Positions 24,815-33,693 of a stretch of 33,693 nucleotides of DNA are shown here, one piece after another; positions within the stretch are counted from its first letter, which is position 1; each line of letters starts with the position of its first letter. The notes under the pieces are model-generated. The model did no database searches. It was given only the letters and a program-made list of their open reading frames with translations, and had not been told where the DNA came from. Origin of the DNA: JBCCSZ01 sp039199225 (GTDB lineage: Bacteria; Bacteroidota; Bacteroidia; Chitinophagales; Saprospiraceae); the NCBI GenBank assembly GCA_039199225.1, contig JBCCSZ010000044.1, forward strand, positions 1 to 33,693, written 5' to 3'. Position numbers and translations under genes: made by a program.

Positions 24815-26767
24815 CTACTTTTTATTCTTCCGCGCCATCTCTAATATGTCGAATGCCAGTCCACTGGCCCCCTCTCCCCGACCGATGGTTTTCCGACGGC
24901 CATACCAATTAAAAATGCGCCCATCGTACCAACGGGTTCGTTGGAAAGTAGACCTCAAACAAGCTCCGGCTCGCGGCACTTCTTCTTCGTTGACGTAGTA
25001 CGGATGGTCTTGCTCTTCATGGCTGGGATTGACAAATGCCTGTATTTCTCGGCCGGGATCGTCGGCCATGCCATAGCGCAGAATAGCCGTTCTGGGTCGC
25101 ACTGCTTGAAAGTCTTGAAAATATAGGCGAGGCATGGAAGCACGCTGTAGTCGCACAGCTCGATTTTGTCCGTCTTTTTTATGCACCACCACAAAGGGAA
25201 TCCAATTTTCGGGAACCGTATTCCCAAGGGTATATTTGTAAATGGCTTCTTCGGCAATGATGGGCTCGGCGTCTGGATCGATGCCTTGCAATTCCAACCA
25301 GAGTTTGTTGAGTTCATTGGCGGCAATGTGGCCATCCAAGCTTCTGCTGAGCAAATCGGGTACTTTGGTTTCAATGCCCCAAACCATATTTGCCATTTCA
25401 TCACGAATGAATAAGACCTCCTCGATCGGCTCGCTTTCCTGCGCCTTGGCAATGGCAGGCGGAAGGAACAATCGGGTATCTGGCACCGAACTCGATAGGT
25501 TGTTGCCAGACTTGCGCGGACTGAGGTTGAACAGCCCCCAAGTCTCCCAATCGTCTGATTGCCCCTGTCGAGCAGGCTCTACCAAAGTCTTTTGTCCAAA
25601 CACATCGGTGACAACGATCCCACCGACTTCGCAGATGCTTCCCACCTCCAATGGATAAGGTAATACAAACCAATCGTTGCCATAAATCAAGGCAAACTCG
25701 GACAGGACGACCTTCGCCAAATCGGTCGTATCTGCAGAAATATTTCCAAGGTCAACATTGCCGTCTTCAAACTCCCACCAGCGGGCATTCGGCATACCTG
25801 CAAAGGCGGCCGGAGCCGGAATAAATGTTTGAACGGTTTTCTTCAAAGCAGCCGCTCGTTCGCTGGGGCGAGTATTCAACAAACCAGAACTATGAGCTGG
25901 ATTGGGATCAACATCGAAGGCGTACCAGTCCAGTTGTCCGTGGAAGTATTCATCCGAAGTCAACACGCTATGCCCTCCCTCATGCTTGGGCGCTGCACAA
26001 GCAAATTGGTATTCGAGCTGACTGGGGTTCCAAGCAGTATTGCGGGAGGTGGGTCCGGCAAACTTGGATTCGATCCAGCCTTTGTATTCATTGGCAGCTT
26101 GCAGTAATAAAAACTCATGTGCTGCCGCCAATCGCCAACTACTCGCCACGGCAGAATTATTTTGAATCGCCTTGTACAGTGCAATTCCATCAATGGCGCG
26201 CCCCTGCAACGAACTGACCATTTGCCGAAGCTTGTGATTAGTCAGCAACTTACTTTTTTGGATGTCTACCGGATGGTCGTTGGTCACAGCATCAGGTGTT
26301 GGTTCCGCTGGTAGTTCGAATGGAAAGCGGTCGATCAGGCTGTTTTCATATGCACTCAGGATAAAGATAGGTCTGGTCCCCCGACTGTCGTTGTAGGTGT
26401 TGCCATGTCGTTCCAAAATTTTTAGCCAACGCTTGCCAGCTTGCATGGCCTTGCGAAAATCCCACTGCTGCACCTCGCTCTCCACTAGGGTCTCCAAGGG
26501 AACATCGTCGGTATAGTTTTGGGCGGTCTGTTTACCAGCTTTAAAGCGCGTCAACTTACTAGCTTTCAGTAAGGTCTTGGCAAAAATTGCGGAGCCGGTA
26601 TCTTCTCCTTTGAATTCTCCGAATTGCCACTGGCGGGTCAACATCCAGAGTGGGTCATGGATTTCACAGCGCAAGGCACGGCTGAATTCTTCCTTCCGAA
26701 CCCGAGGCTCCACCCGGTTCCAAGCGCGAAATGGTTCGCAGGTTCGATAATCCATTCTTGCTGGCAT
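24815..26767 (-). CDS. Unknown 650-residue partner of the giant protein
   Basis: This is a 650-residue soluble protein with no signal peptide or TM that I can see. The N-terminus has DPLWMLTRQWQFGEFKGEDT (38-57), which I recall, without verification, as a recurring motif of unnamed proteins found next to giant partners in several phyla. Other notable segments are a Trp/Tyr-rich middle (YFHGQLDWYAFDV, WWEFEDGNVDLG), LIYGNDWFVLPYPL and a C-terminal LRSTFQRTRWYDGRIFNWYGRR. I do not recognise an enzyme motif. It follows the giant gene by 41 bp on the same strand and is probably co-translated. The start is the first ATG (MPARMDYR); an internal ATG four codons later is an alternative. Confidence 0.8.
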   Translation of the reverse strand: MPARMDYRTCEPFRAWNRVEPRVRKEEFSRALRCEIHDPLWMLTRQWQFGEFKGEDTGSAIFAKTLLKASKLTRFKAGKQTAQNYTDDVPLETLVESEVQQWDFRKAMQAGKRWLKILERHGNTYNDSRGTRPIFILSAYENSLIDRFPFELPAEPTPDAVTNDHPVDIQKSKLLTNHKLRQMVSSLQGRAIDGIALYKAIQNNSAVASSWRLAAAHEFLLLQAANEYKGWIESKFAGPTSRNTAWNPSQLEYQFACAAPKHEGGHSVLTSDEYFHGQLDWYAFDVDPNPAHSSGLLNTRPSERAAALKKTVQTFIPAPAAFAGMPNARWWEFEDGNVDLGNISADTTDLAKVVLSEFALIYGNDWFVLPYPLEVGSICEVGGIVVTDVFGQKTLVEPARQGQSDDWETWGLFNLSPRKSGNNLSSSVPDTRLFLPPAIAKAQESEPIEEVLFIRDEMANMVWGIETKVPDLLSRSLDGHIAANELNKLWLELQGIDPDAEPIIAEEAIYKYTLGNTVPENWIPFVVVHKKDGQNRAVRLQRASMPRLYFQDFQAVRPRTAILRYGMADDPGREIQAFVNPSHEEQDHPYYVNEEEVPRAGACLRSTFQRTRWYDGRIFNWYGRRKTIGRGEGASGLAFDILEMARKNKK

Positions 26768-26808
26768 ATGCTTATGTTCTTTTTTTAATGAATGATTTAA
26801 ACACCTTC

Positions 26809-29800
26809 TTACTCTTCGTCTTGTGGCAAATTGTCGGCAAAGTCCATCACAACCTGCGTACCCAGCGGATTGCTGAAAGGTCTGTCTCCATCCTCTTCGT
26901 TGTCATCGTACTGTCGCAGTTGCGGCGGTGCGACTTCACTAAACACGGTGGGCAGTACCTGAGCAAAAAGACTCTCCTCAAGATGATCTGGTTCTACAGC
27001 ACGGCTCTTGGCCAAATCGAGCGTCTCGTTGAGGGTGAACACCAGGTTGTCCCATTTCCAATTGCCACTGGCAGCCGGATTGACAGCTAGCAGCAGGTTT
27101 TGTGGCGCCTGAGCATCTGGCTGGTCGTAATGAAATGCCAAGCCAGTCACTTCTTTTCGAGCAGGAATAATCTCATTCCATTCGTCTATAATGACTCCGA
27201 CTTTCAAGCTCGTATTGCTGGTGAGTTGCCCGTGGTTGAAAAGTGCAAGAGACAAATATTCGCCCTCCGGTTGGTATTCCTTGGGATATTCCAAACCCAA
27301 CCAATAGTCACCATTCGTATACGGGAATTGAACTGGCTGCCAATCCGGAAAGTCATGGCCAAAGGACCGGCTCAGCATGCAAGCCAAATCAGAGGCGTAC
27401 AATCCAGGTCGAATATCTGCCAGGTTCTGCAACCAATCGCTCAGCACATCCGGATCGCTTTGATGCCTGATGAGGTTTTGATCCGGAGCAAGACTGAGTT
27501 GCTGGCTGATGGCTGCTTTATTTTGTGGCCGGTAATGCGGCAGTAAAATCATGTTCTTATCAAAGAGTTGTCGGCCCATAGCGACCAACAATTCTACCTG
27601 ACGACGGACCGTCGTTGCTTGGTTGAATTTGGCTCTTAGCTTCTCAAACAACTTGAGCCGCTTTGCAACCCCGTTCAACAGACCGATGAGTTGCTTCAAT
27701 AAAACGCGTCCACTTTCGTCTGTCTTTTCGACAAAGGTATCTGGAATGCTACCGTTGGCACCATAGGCAGAGAATTCAAATAGTAAGTCGTTCATCTCAT
27801 CAAACTGGCTGTCCACAAAGACAGCTGTATCAGGATCGACATCGGCGAAGTTGTCATCCAAGAAGCCTTGCGCGTCATCTCGCAGCGCAATGAAATTGCT
27901 TTCGGCCCGATTGATGCGAATTTCCAAATCATCGAATTGCAGGCGCTCAGGGTTGTCCAGCGCTGGTTCATCCTCGGGAATCATAATGTCCATGGCATCC
28001 ACGGCTTTGGCATCCGACAGCATGTCGCGCGTCTGAAGGATCAAAGGCGTCAGCTCATAAACGGTCTTTGTATCAGAAGTCCAAGAACCCAACCGTTGTG
28101 CAAAACTGATGCTTACTTCGTCCCTCAAATCAAGGGCATGTACCCTTTCCAAATGACGCACCACTCTTCCTTCCAACTCACTGCCTCCCTGCTCTGCTTT
28201 GAAGCCCAACATATAAATCAGATCGATGGGTTGCAATCCCAAATCTGCCATCGATATCTCAATTGGAGATGCGACCAATTCGGATGCATGCTCTACCACG
28301 CAGACGATCGCATTGGCTGGACCAAATACACCGCCCAACCAGTTGTTGAGCGAAGGCTCGGCCAGCGCCCGCGGTGTGAGGGAAGCCGGCCAACCAGCCG
28401 GTGCCACAGCAGAATTGGCTGCCTGGCGTTCGAAGTGCATCACTACCCGGTGAGTCACCACCACTCCGGTTCGAGGCGTGTGAATGAATTGAAGCTCCGG
28501 TGGCGCTTTGCCCTCGGCCAAGGCTTCGACAACAGCAGCTGCTCTGACGTGATTGCCTTGAACAACTTGGTAAACGCTTTCTGAAATAACCAAATCGCCC
28601 AGTGCATCCAGCGAATCAGCCACCCGATCAATCTCGCGCGCAATGGCTCGAAGAATGAGGGAACGATCGTCTCCCGGCTGTAGATAATCATCGACAACTT
28701 CGATGAGGAAATCAGGCCAATCGTTGAAGGTAACAGATGTCAATATTTCAAAAATAGATCGATCGGTATCCTCACCCGACAATTCCGTTTTGATGTGTTT
28801 TTCTACTTCTTGCATCATCGCGTAGCCATCCACCACATTAGACACCGGATTGTCTTCTACCTGGTTGGTTGTTACCTCCAAAGGCTCCACCAACGGGAAT
28901 TTTCGGCGAAAGCCATAGATGAAGCGGTTCAACTCTACAATCGAATAACTTTCGTGCAGTCCTCTTTCGAATTGGAACCCAAGAACTGCCCCCAGAGATT
29001 GTCCGTTGTTGACACCTTCCATGAGCTGCAGACCTTGGCGCACGCGACGAGAAGAGAGGTTTACCGCCATCTGGTTTTCCAGATCACCGATGCTCTCACG
29101 GCTGGATGTGTATCCACTCCGCAAGACCGCTGCAGTGATTGCTTGATTGATCGAAGGAGCCATGATGAAACCTTCATTGTCTTCGTCGGTGAAGACCGGC
29201 GAGCGATCCTTCGGACGCAATTCGGTGGGCAGTTGAACAGCTTCTTCCCGCGCCTTTCCGGGGCGAAGGTCTTCCAGCCAGCCGTAGGCACCCAGGAAAA
29301 CACCTTTGCGCCGACCGCTCAGGCGCTGCTGCTGCAACCGACGGTTGGCCAATCCCAATAACCAGGCATCCAGGCGATAACTGCTGACATCCATATGCTC
29401 TGCCAACAATTGGTTGAGCTCGGCGGTGGAAAGGGTGTCTAGAGCAGCCATGGCCTCTCGAACTTCGTCTACTCGATCGCGATAAACCTGCAGAGCGGCC
29501 CGATTGGCGTAGGAATTAAACAAGTTGCTTTTGTTCAAAAGGAAGTCGGCCAGCGAACGCTCGCCATTGCCCAAGTGACTGAATAAGCGATTGGGCGTAT
29601 CGTCTTCATTTTTGGAAAAATCGATTCCCTCTAAACCATTAAAGGTTTTTGGATCGCGGAACAAGAAGGTCCATTTACTGGTATAGACATACTTACGAAG
29701 GGTCGAATTGTACAATCGAAAACGATCGCTTGCACCAATCAATCGACGATAATTTTCATTGAAAAAACCTTCGTCTTGCATGACGTTGAGGGCCGCCTCT

Positions 29801-32800
29801 CGGTAGGCCAACAGCAAAGACTGGCGCAACATCATAAACAACATGGAGTTGGAAGGCAAAATATCAAAGTTGTTGCGCTCCAAAATATCGTATAAACTAT
29901 CGGCCTCCTCCAACAGCCACTGAATATAGCTGACCGACGGATCGCCAATATTTTTTTCCAGGGTATTTTCTGTCGACAGCTCTTGGGTATCTATAATGGG
30001 ACCACTGATGTTGGTGGATTTGTCCAAATAACGAGACTTAAAAATACGCGATTTTGAAAACTGCCCCTTAATCCGATTGGCCCGTTCGGTATCTTGAGCT
30101 GCCGGAATGGGATTGGGATCAATTTCGTCTTCAAATTCGAAAGACTTGAAAAAGTAGCCATCTTTTATTTGCTCGCTGAAGATGCCTTGCAAAACACCTG
30201 GCCCATATTCCGACTCTTCCGTAAAGTTGACATTAAAGCCCAAATCATCTGGGTCGGGACCGCGGTAGGCCAAATTGATGCCATAGCGGAAGAAGTATTC
30301 GACAGAAGAAGACTGCAAACCCAACATCTCGATGAAGTGCTGCTGAGGACTGGGCAGGGTTTCAAGATTGCCCTCGTCTGCCTCCTGCGGCAAGTTGTAG
30401 GCATGCTTCACCTTTTGATGACGAATGATCTTCCAAAAGCTGTGGAGCGTCATCAGTAACTTTTTCAAACGAATGTCGAAGCGTATTTGCAACCTGCTTT
30501 TTGCAGTACTAGAGGTTGGGTTTTTGACCTGTGCCTCTGTCAGGGTCGGCATATTGTCTTCGTGATAAGTAGCATTTGTTCTGAATTGTGAAAAGGCAGT
30601 CGATACCAAAATACCATAAGGCTGCGTTCCCACGCGAATGCTGGGAAGAATACCCCGAGCAACAACATTTTCCTTAAAAAACTGATACGTCCGTTCAATA
30701 TTGTCGTAAGTAAATAGGTAATCCCAACCCGACTCCATGTAATCGCCCAAGGTGGCATGCCACAAAGAGCGATGCATTGCAAAAGCCTGGCTGACACCCT
30801 TTCCATCGCTGTTTTCCAAATGCTGCAAAACAGCGGGATTAATCCCCAAGGCATCCGCCAAACGCTTTCCATCGGCAATGGCCAATTGATTTCTTTCAGT
30901 AGTGGAAAATAAATTGCCTTCCATCTCCACCCGATAGCTGGCTTCTGGATCGTCCTCCAAGCTATTGAACCCAGAGGTCGAATCCGAGGTATTATTGGTC
31001 GGCATACCCACCGGTAGGATACTCATACCCTCTGGCGCATAATGGTGGTTATCGATCAAGGCTTCCAGTAATTGCTGCCCTTCTAACTGAGTAGTATCTT
31101 TGATGCCGATGGCCAAAACGCGATTGAAACCGCGCTCTGCTTCTTGCTGTGTCAATGGAATTTTCAATCCCATTCCCTGGCGAATAGCCTCCTCAAAATC
31201 CACCATCCACCGCATGCCTTCATCTACTTGCAAGTTGCCGTCTGCATCTGGTAAGAATGGATTGTTGACCTCCTCTTCAAAATCAAAATTACTGGGGTCC
31301 AGACCGACATTCAATCGTTCTGGCAGGGGATTTCCAACCGCGATATGGGTGTATTCATTGCCGTTCATGGTGAGCACCACAAAGCGGTCGGGCAACACGC
31401 GCGAATGAGGTGCCTGGCTCCATTCCTTGGCCTTGGTGCTAACTCTCGGGAAAGTAGTTCTTGGCTTCTTCCGATCCAAATAGTGACTGGTATCCAAAGG
31501 TTCAATGGCCTGAAAGCGCTCTTGTACCAATTGATAAATCTTAAAGGCATTCTGGATGTGGCTCATCTCAGTCAGGTGTCCCTCCAAATCCGCTGGATCA
31601 GTTAGGTTGAGTTGGGCCTGCAGAATCATCAGATAAGATTCCAATCGGTGTAATTCGTTGAAAGCTCGTTGCAAAAAAGCCGCCTGTTCGTAGGGAATGG
31701 AAGGCAACAAACGGTTGATTTGATTGATGCGCAGCAACAGTTGACGTCCATCGATGGTATCCAACATGGTCGGTCCATCCATGTCGGCATTTAGCTCGGA
31801 TAGGCTATCAGCCGCCTGTTTGAAAATTCGGATCACACTTTGAATGCGACTGGCGGGCCTGGTCCGAAAAAGACTTCGGTTTTGCGTAAGGCGCCTAGGG
31901 TCTAATCGCTTGCAAATCCAGGCCGCTCTTTGACTACCATAAGATTGCAGCAGCGCCCGCCAGGCGCCCAATTCTAGTTCGTGATCACCACTGGCAGCCC
32001 ACCAAGACATCCAGTACCGCTGAGCGTCTTTTACCTCCTCGGTCGTCAATGCCTCCTCGTGAGAATGGATGTGGATGTCATCCGGAAAAATCCGAACCCA
32101 AAGTTCGTTCTGCTGCTGGGTAGGCGTCGTTACAACCAGCGACGCATCCGATAAGTAAGTACTAGACTGATTGGTGACAACACTTCCAGCCTTTAAGCCC
32201 TCTGCAATGGCGGAAAAATCCTGCATGATCTGAGGATCAGAGGCACGCCCACTTCGCCGGACCACCAGCATTAGATCATTGTATTGCTGCTTAATCGATT
32301 GGTGTTGCTGGGCTGAAATGGGCAGTTCCTTTCTGCCTGCTACCCGAAATTTATTGGCCAATTGATGGAGCGAAGATTTAAAGGAAGCTTCATTGCTGGG
32401 ACGGAGCCTGGTAGCAGCCGTTTTCAATTGCCGTAAGCTTTGATCTGATTGCTGAAAGAAGGTCTTAGCCTCATTGTAAGAGCGGCTCGATAAAACCGTT
32501 GTTGCTCCCAACTGGTTTTTGCTGAGCGTCTTGAGCGTAGAGGTCACCCGCCCCTGAATGAGGTTGAGGCTTGTATTCCAACCAAAGTTGTGGGAAGACT
32601 TTTTGGGCTGTGTCCTTTGCAATTTTTCAGTGTAGGTCTTGACAGAGCCGTCGATGCGCTTCCACAAGCTACTGATGGCATCAAGCTGTTGGCTTTCTCC
32701 TTCGATCACGCGCTCCCCCATCCGCTGAAGAGCTGCCATTTTGGCCTCCAACTTCTTACGCGATTTGCGCACCTTTCCGACGCCATTCAAATCCGCTATG

Positions 32801-33693
32801 CCATTGAAGCGTTCCAGATCAATCAGGGTGCGAACACTTTTGTAATACAGTTCCGAAGCAGCAACATGTCGAATGCCCGAAACGTGCTGCAACCTTGGCA
32901 GAATCGTTTGCTCGAAATGCTTCATCCGTTGAGGCAATTGCTTATTGATGCGCGCTTGAATGCGTTGGTGAAATCCCCTCCAAGCTTTGTCCTTTCGCAG
33001 CAAACGGATACTCTTAGCAAAGCGATCTGCTTGCTTCACCAAATCGGTATGAATCTCCTGAACTTGCTTCAGTTGGTTATTTTTAATCCTTCGAATGGTC
33101 TCAATTTTATCATCGACCGGCCGGTAAAAATGTTCCAGCTCATCCAGACAGGATTCAATGTAACCGTAGAGGTCCTTTTTATTTTTTGGATTGGTGTAGG
33201 GAATTTTACCCTTGTTGACTTGACTGAACTTAAAATGAAGGCCCTTCAATGTTACCAAAAATTGCTTGGCAGCCTCAAAAGCTGGATCGGGTATCGTTTG
33301 AAGACGACCGATTTCGCGATACAACTTCGATGTTTGAAGTATCAACTGTCCTCTAGCGGAAGCCAACATTGGAGACGATAATTCTTTCGACCGCTTTCCG
33401 GCAGCCACCTTCATTTCGGAGGCTAGTTCCAACAACCAATTTTTTTGCTGGCGCGTCATCGGAGGCAGCGGCCGCACATCTCTAATGGCCTTTCGCAGAC
33501 GCTTCAAAATTTCATTGTAAAAATCTCTCAGACGAGCACCGGAAAAATTGGGCGCCTTTTTCTCAAGGTCTACCTCCAACTCTGCCATTTGTCCTAACTG
33601 ACGTTCCAACTGCCCTTCTTGTAAGGAAAGAACAGGCTTGTCTACTTTCATAAAGCGCGCCTCAATTCGGACGGGCAGCAACAGATGTGGAAA
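26809..33693 (-). CDS. Giant protein of unknown function, N-terminus cut by window end
   Basis: This frame is open to the right edge; at least 2294 residues are visible, and the true start is outside the window. It begins LLPVRIEARF, followed by about 510 residues that are Lys/Gln/Leu-rich and largely helical, with no Pro-rich breaks (coiled-coil-like). The segment NELWVRIFPDDIHIHSHEEA follows (about 525-545), then LPDRFVVL (763-770), RWMVDFEEAIRQGM (824-837), VGMPTNNT (891-898), LWHATLGDYM (973-982) and ILPSIRVGTQPYGILV (1011-1026). I recall this succession of motifs from widespread unannotated proteins. Later parts mix helices and beta-rich segments. No signal peptide, TM, P-loop or catalytic motif is visible. 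It precedes the 650-residue gene by 41 bp. A structural or scaffolding role is possible, but unproven. Confidence 0.85.
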   Translation of the reverse strand, partial: FPHLLLPVRIEARFMKVDKPVLSLQEGQLERQLGQMAELEVDLEKKAPNFSGARLRDFYNEILKRLRKAIRDVRPLPPMTRQQKNWLLELASEMKVAAGKRSKELSSPMLASARGQLILQTSKLYREIGRLQTIPDPAFEAAKQFLVTLKGLHFKFSQVNKGKIPYTNPKNKKDLYGYIESCLDELEHFYRPVDDKIETIRRIKNNQLKQVQEIHTDLVKQADRFAKSIRLLRKDKAWRGFHQRIQARINKQLPQRMKHFEQTILPRLQHVSGIRHVAASELYYKSVRTLIDLERFNGIADLNGVGKVRKSRKKLEAKMAALQRMGERVIEGESQQLDAISSLWKRIDGSVKTYTEKLQRTQPKKSSHNFGWNTSLNLIQGRVTSTLKTLSKNQLGATTVLSSRSYNEAKTFFQQSDQSLRQLKTAATRLRPSNEASFKSSLHQLANKFRVAGRKELPISAQQHQSIKQQYNDLMLVVRRSGRASDPQIMQDFSAIAEGLKAGSVVTNQSSTYLSDASLVVTTPTQQQNELWVRIFPDDIHIHSHEEALTTEEVKDAQRYWMSWWAASGDHELELGAWRALLQSYGSQRAAWICKRLDPRRLTQNRSLFRTRPASRIQSVIRIFKQAADSLSELNADMDGPTMLDTIDGRQLLLRINQINRLLPSIPYEQAAFLQRAFNELHRLESYLMILQAQLNLTDPADLEGHLTEMSHIQNAFKIYQLVQERFQAIEPLDTSHYLDRKKPRTTFPRVSTKAKEWSQAPHSRVLPDRFVVLTMNGNEYTHIAVGNPLPERLNVGLDPSNFDFEEEVNNPFLPDADGNLQVDEGMRWMVDFEEAIRQGMGLKIPLTQQEAERGFNRVLAIGIKDTTQLEGQQLLEALIDNHHYAPEGMSILPVGMPTNNTSDSTSGFNSLEDDPEASYRVEMEGNLFSTTERNQLAIADGKRLADALGINPAVLQHLENSDGKGVSQAFAMHRSLWHATLGDYMESGWDYLFTYDNIERTYQFFKENVVARGILPSIRVGTQPYGILVSTAFSQFRTNATYHEDNMPTLTEAQVKNPTSSTAKSRLQIRFDIRLKKLLMTLHSFWKIIRHQKVKHAYNLPQEADEGNLETLPSPQQHFIEMLGLQSSSVEYFFRYGINLAYRGPDPDDLGFNVNFTEESEYGPGVLQGIFSEQIKDGYFFKSFEFEDEIDPNPIPAAQDTERANRIKGQFSKSRIFKSRYLDKSTNISGPIIDTQELSTENTLEKNIGDPSVSYIQWLLEEADSLYDILERNNFDILPSNSMLFMMLRQSLLLAYREAALNVMQDEGFFNENYRRLIGASDRFRLYNSTLRKYVYTSKWTFLFRDPKTFNGLEGIDFSKNEDDTPNRLFSHLGNGERSLADFLLNKSNLFNSYANRAALQVYRDRVDEVREAMAALDTLSTAELNQLLAEHMDVSSYRLDAWLLGLANRRLQQQRLSGRRKGVFLGAYGWLEDLRPGKAREEAVQLPTELRPKDRSPVFTDEDNEGFIMAPSINQAITAAVLRSGYTSSRESIGDLENQMAVNLSSRRVRQGLQLMEGVNNGQSLGAVLGFQFERGLHESYSIVELNRFIYGFRRKFPLVEPLEVTTNQVEDNPVSNVVDGYAMMQEVEKHIKTELSGEDTDRSIFEILTSVTFNDWPDFLIEVVDDYLQPGDDRSLILRAIAREIDRVADSLDALGDLVISESVYQVVQGNHVRAAAVVEALAEGKAPPELQFIHTPRTGVVVTHRVVMHFERQAANSAVAPAGWPASLTPRALAEPSLNNWLGGVFGPANAIVCVVEHASELVASPIEISMADLGLQPIDLIYMLGFKAEQGGSELEGRVVRHLERVHALDLRDEVSISFAQRLGSWTSDTKTVYELTPLILQTRDMLSDAKAVDAMDIMIPEDEPALDNPERLQFDDLEIRINRAESNFIALRDDAQGFLDDNFADVDPDTAVFVDSQFDEMNDLLFEFSAYGANGSIPDTFVEKTDESGRVLLKQLIGLLNGVAKRLKLFEKLRAKFNQATTVRRQVELLVAMGRQLFDKNMILLPHYRPQNKAAISQQLSLAPDQNLIRHQSDPDVLSDWLQNLADIRPGLYASDLACMLSRSFGHDFPDWQPVQFPYTNGDYWLGLEYPKEYQPEGEYLSLALFNHGQLTSNTSLKVGVIIDEWNEIIPARKEVTGLAFHYDQPDAQAPQNLLLAVNPAASGNWKWDNLVFTLNETLDLAKSRAVEPDHLEESLFAQVLPTVFSEVAPPQLRQYDDNEEDGDRPFSNPLGTQVVMDFADNLPQDEE

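Noticed and set aside
27868..28584. 238-codon plus-strand open frame
   Set aside because: It is a shadow of the giant gene with no domain or start signal.
32590..33381. 263-codon plus-strand open frame
   Set aside because: It lies fully antisense to the giant gene, has no recognisable domain, and the minus-strand frame is far longer.

Overview
The window looks like chromosomal DNA of a Bacteroidota member, probably of the Saprospiraceae/Lewinella type. Reasons: two large secreted proteins end in type IX secretion (T9SS) C-terminal domains, there is a 788-residue FtsX/MacB-like permease of the kind common in this phylum, AraC regulation is of the PchR-like type, ribosome binding sites are mostly absent, and a -7 element of the TAnnTTTG type can be proposed. 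Lineage is inferred from protein families only; no rRNA or tRNA gene was found. The left edge starts exactly on a 25-bp inverted repeat and the right edge cuts a giant gene, so both ends may be contig ends.

Layout. 1-399: inverted repeat and non-coding DNA. 400-4678 (minus): a two-gene unit, a MoxR-type AAA+ ATPase followed by a three-TM protein combining a CoxE-like N-terminal helical domain, a degenerate vWA-like domain and a seven-blade WD40 propeller. 5061-5837 (plus): a lone cas6 with no other cas gene or array. 5842-8208 (minus): FtsX-like permease with a candidate sigma-54 promoter and upstream operator repeats. 8431-12077 (minus): DUF1801 protein, FG-GAP/T9SS protein, and a lipoprotein-like cytochrome c. 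12340-16401 (plus): large T9SS cargo. 16411-17763 (minus): PcfJ-domain protein. 18236-20548 (plus): small DUF6686-like protein, thioredoxin-reductase-like ferredoxin-NADP reductase and ChaN-like haem-binding protein in one operon. 20570-21562 (minus) AraC regulator, divergent from 21767-23157 (plus) ABC ATPase plus isoprenylcysteine-methyltransferase-like membrane protein. 23162-24477 (minus): a DUF6090-like membrane protein and a rhodanese-less fragment of the tRNA 2-selenouridine synthase. 24516-33693 (minus): a terminator, a possible small ORF, and a two-gene unit encoding a soluble 650-residue protein and a >2290-residue partner of unknown function.

How the parts may work together. The ChaN/FNR operon and the AraC/ABC divergon share a near-identical TTAGWCTAA-centred palindrome in their promoter regions, suggesting one regulon, plausibly iron-responsive. 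The MoxR/WD40 pair resembles MoxR-vWA systems and lies divergently beside the orphan cas6, which could be a small defence island. The giant pair at the right end has no signal peptide or TM segments that I can see, and is the strongest candidate for an undescribed system; its neighbour(s) beyond the right edge are not visible.
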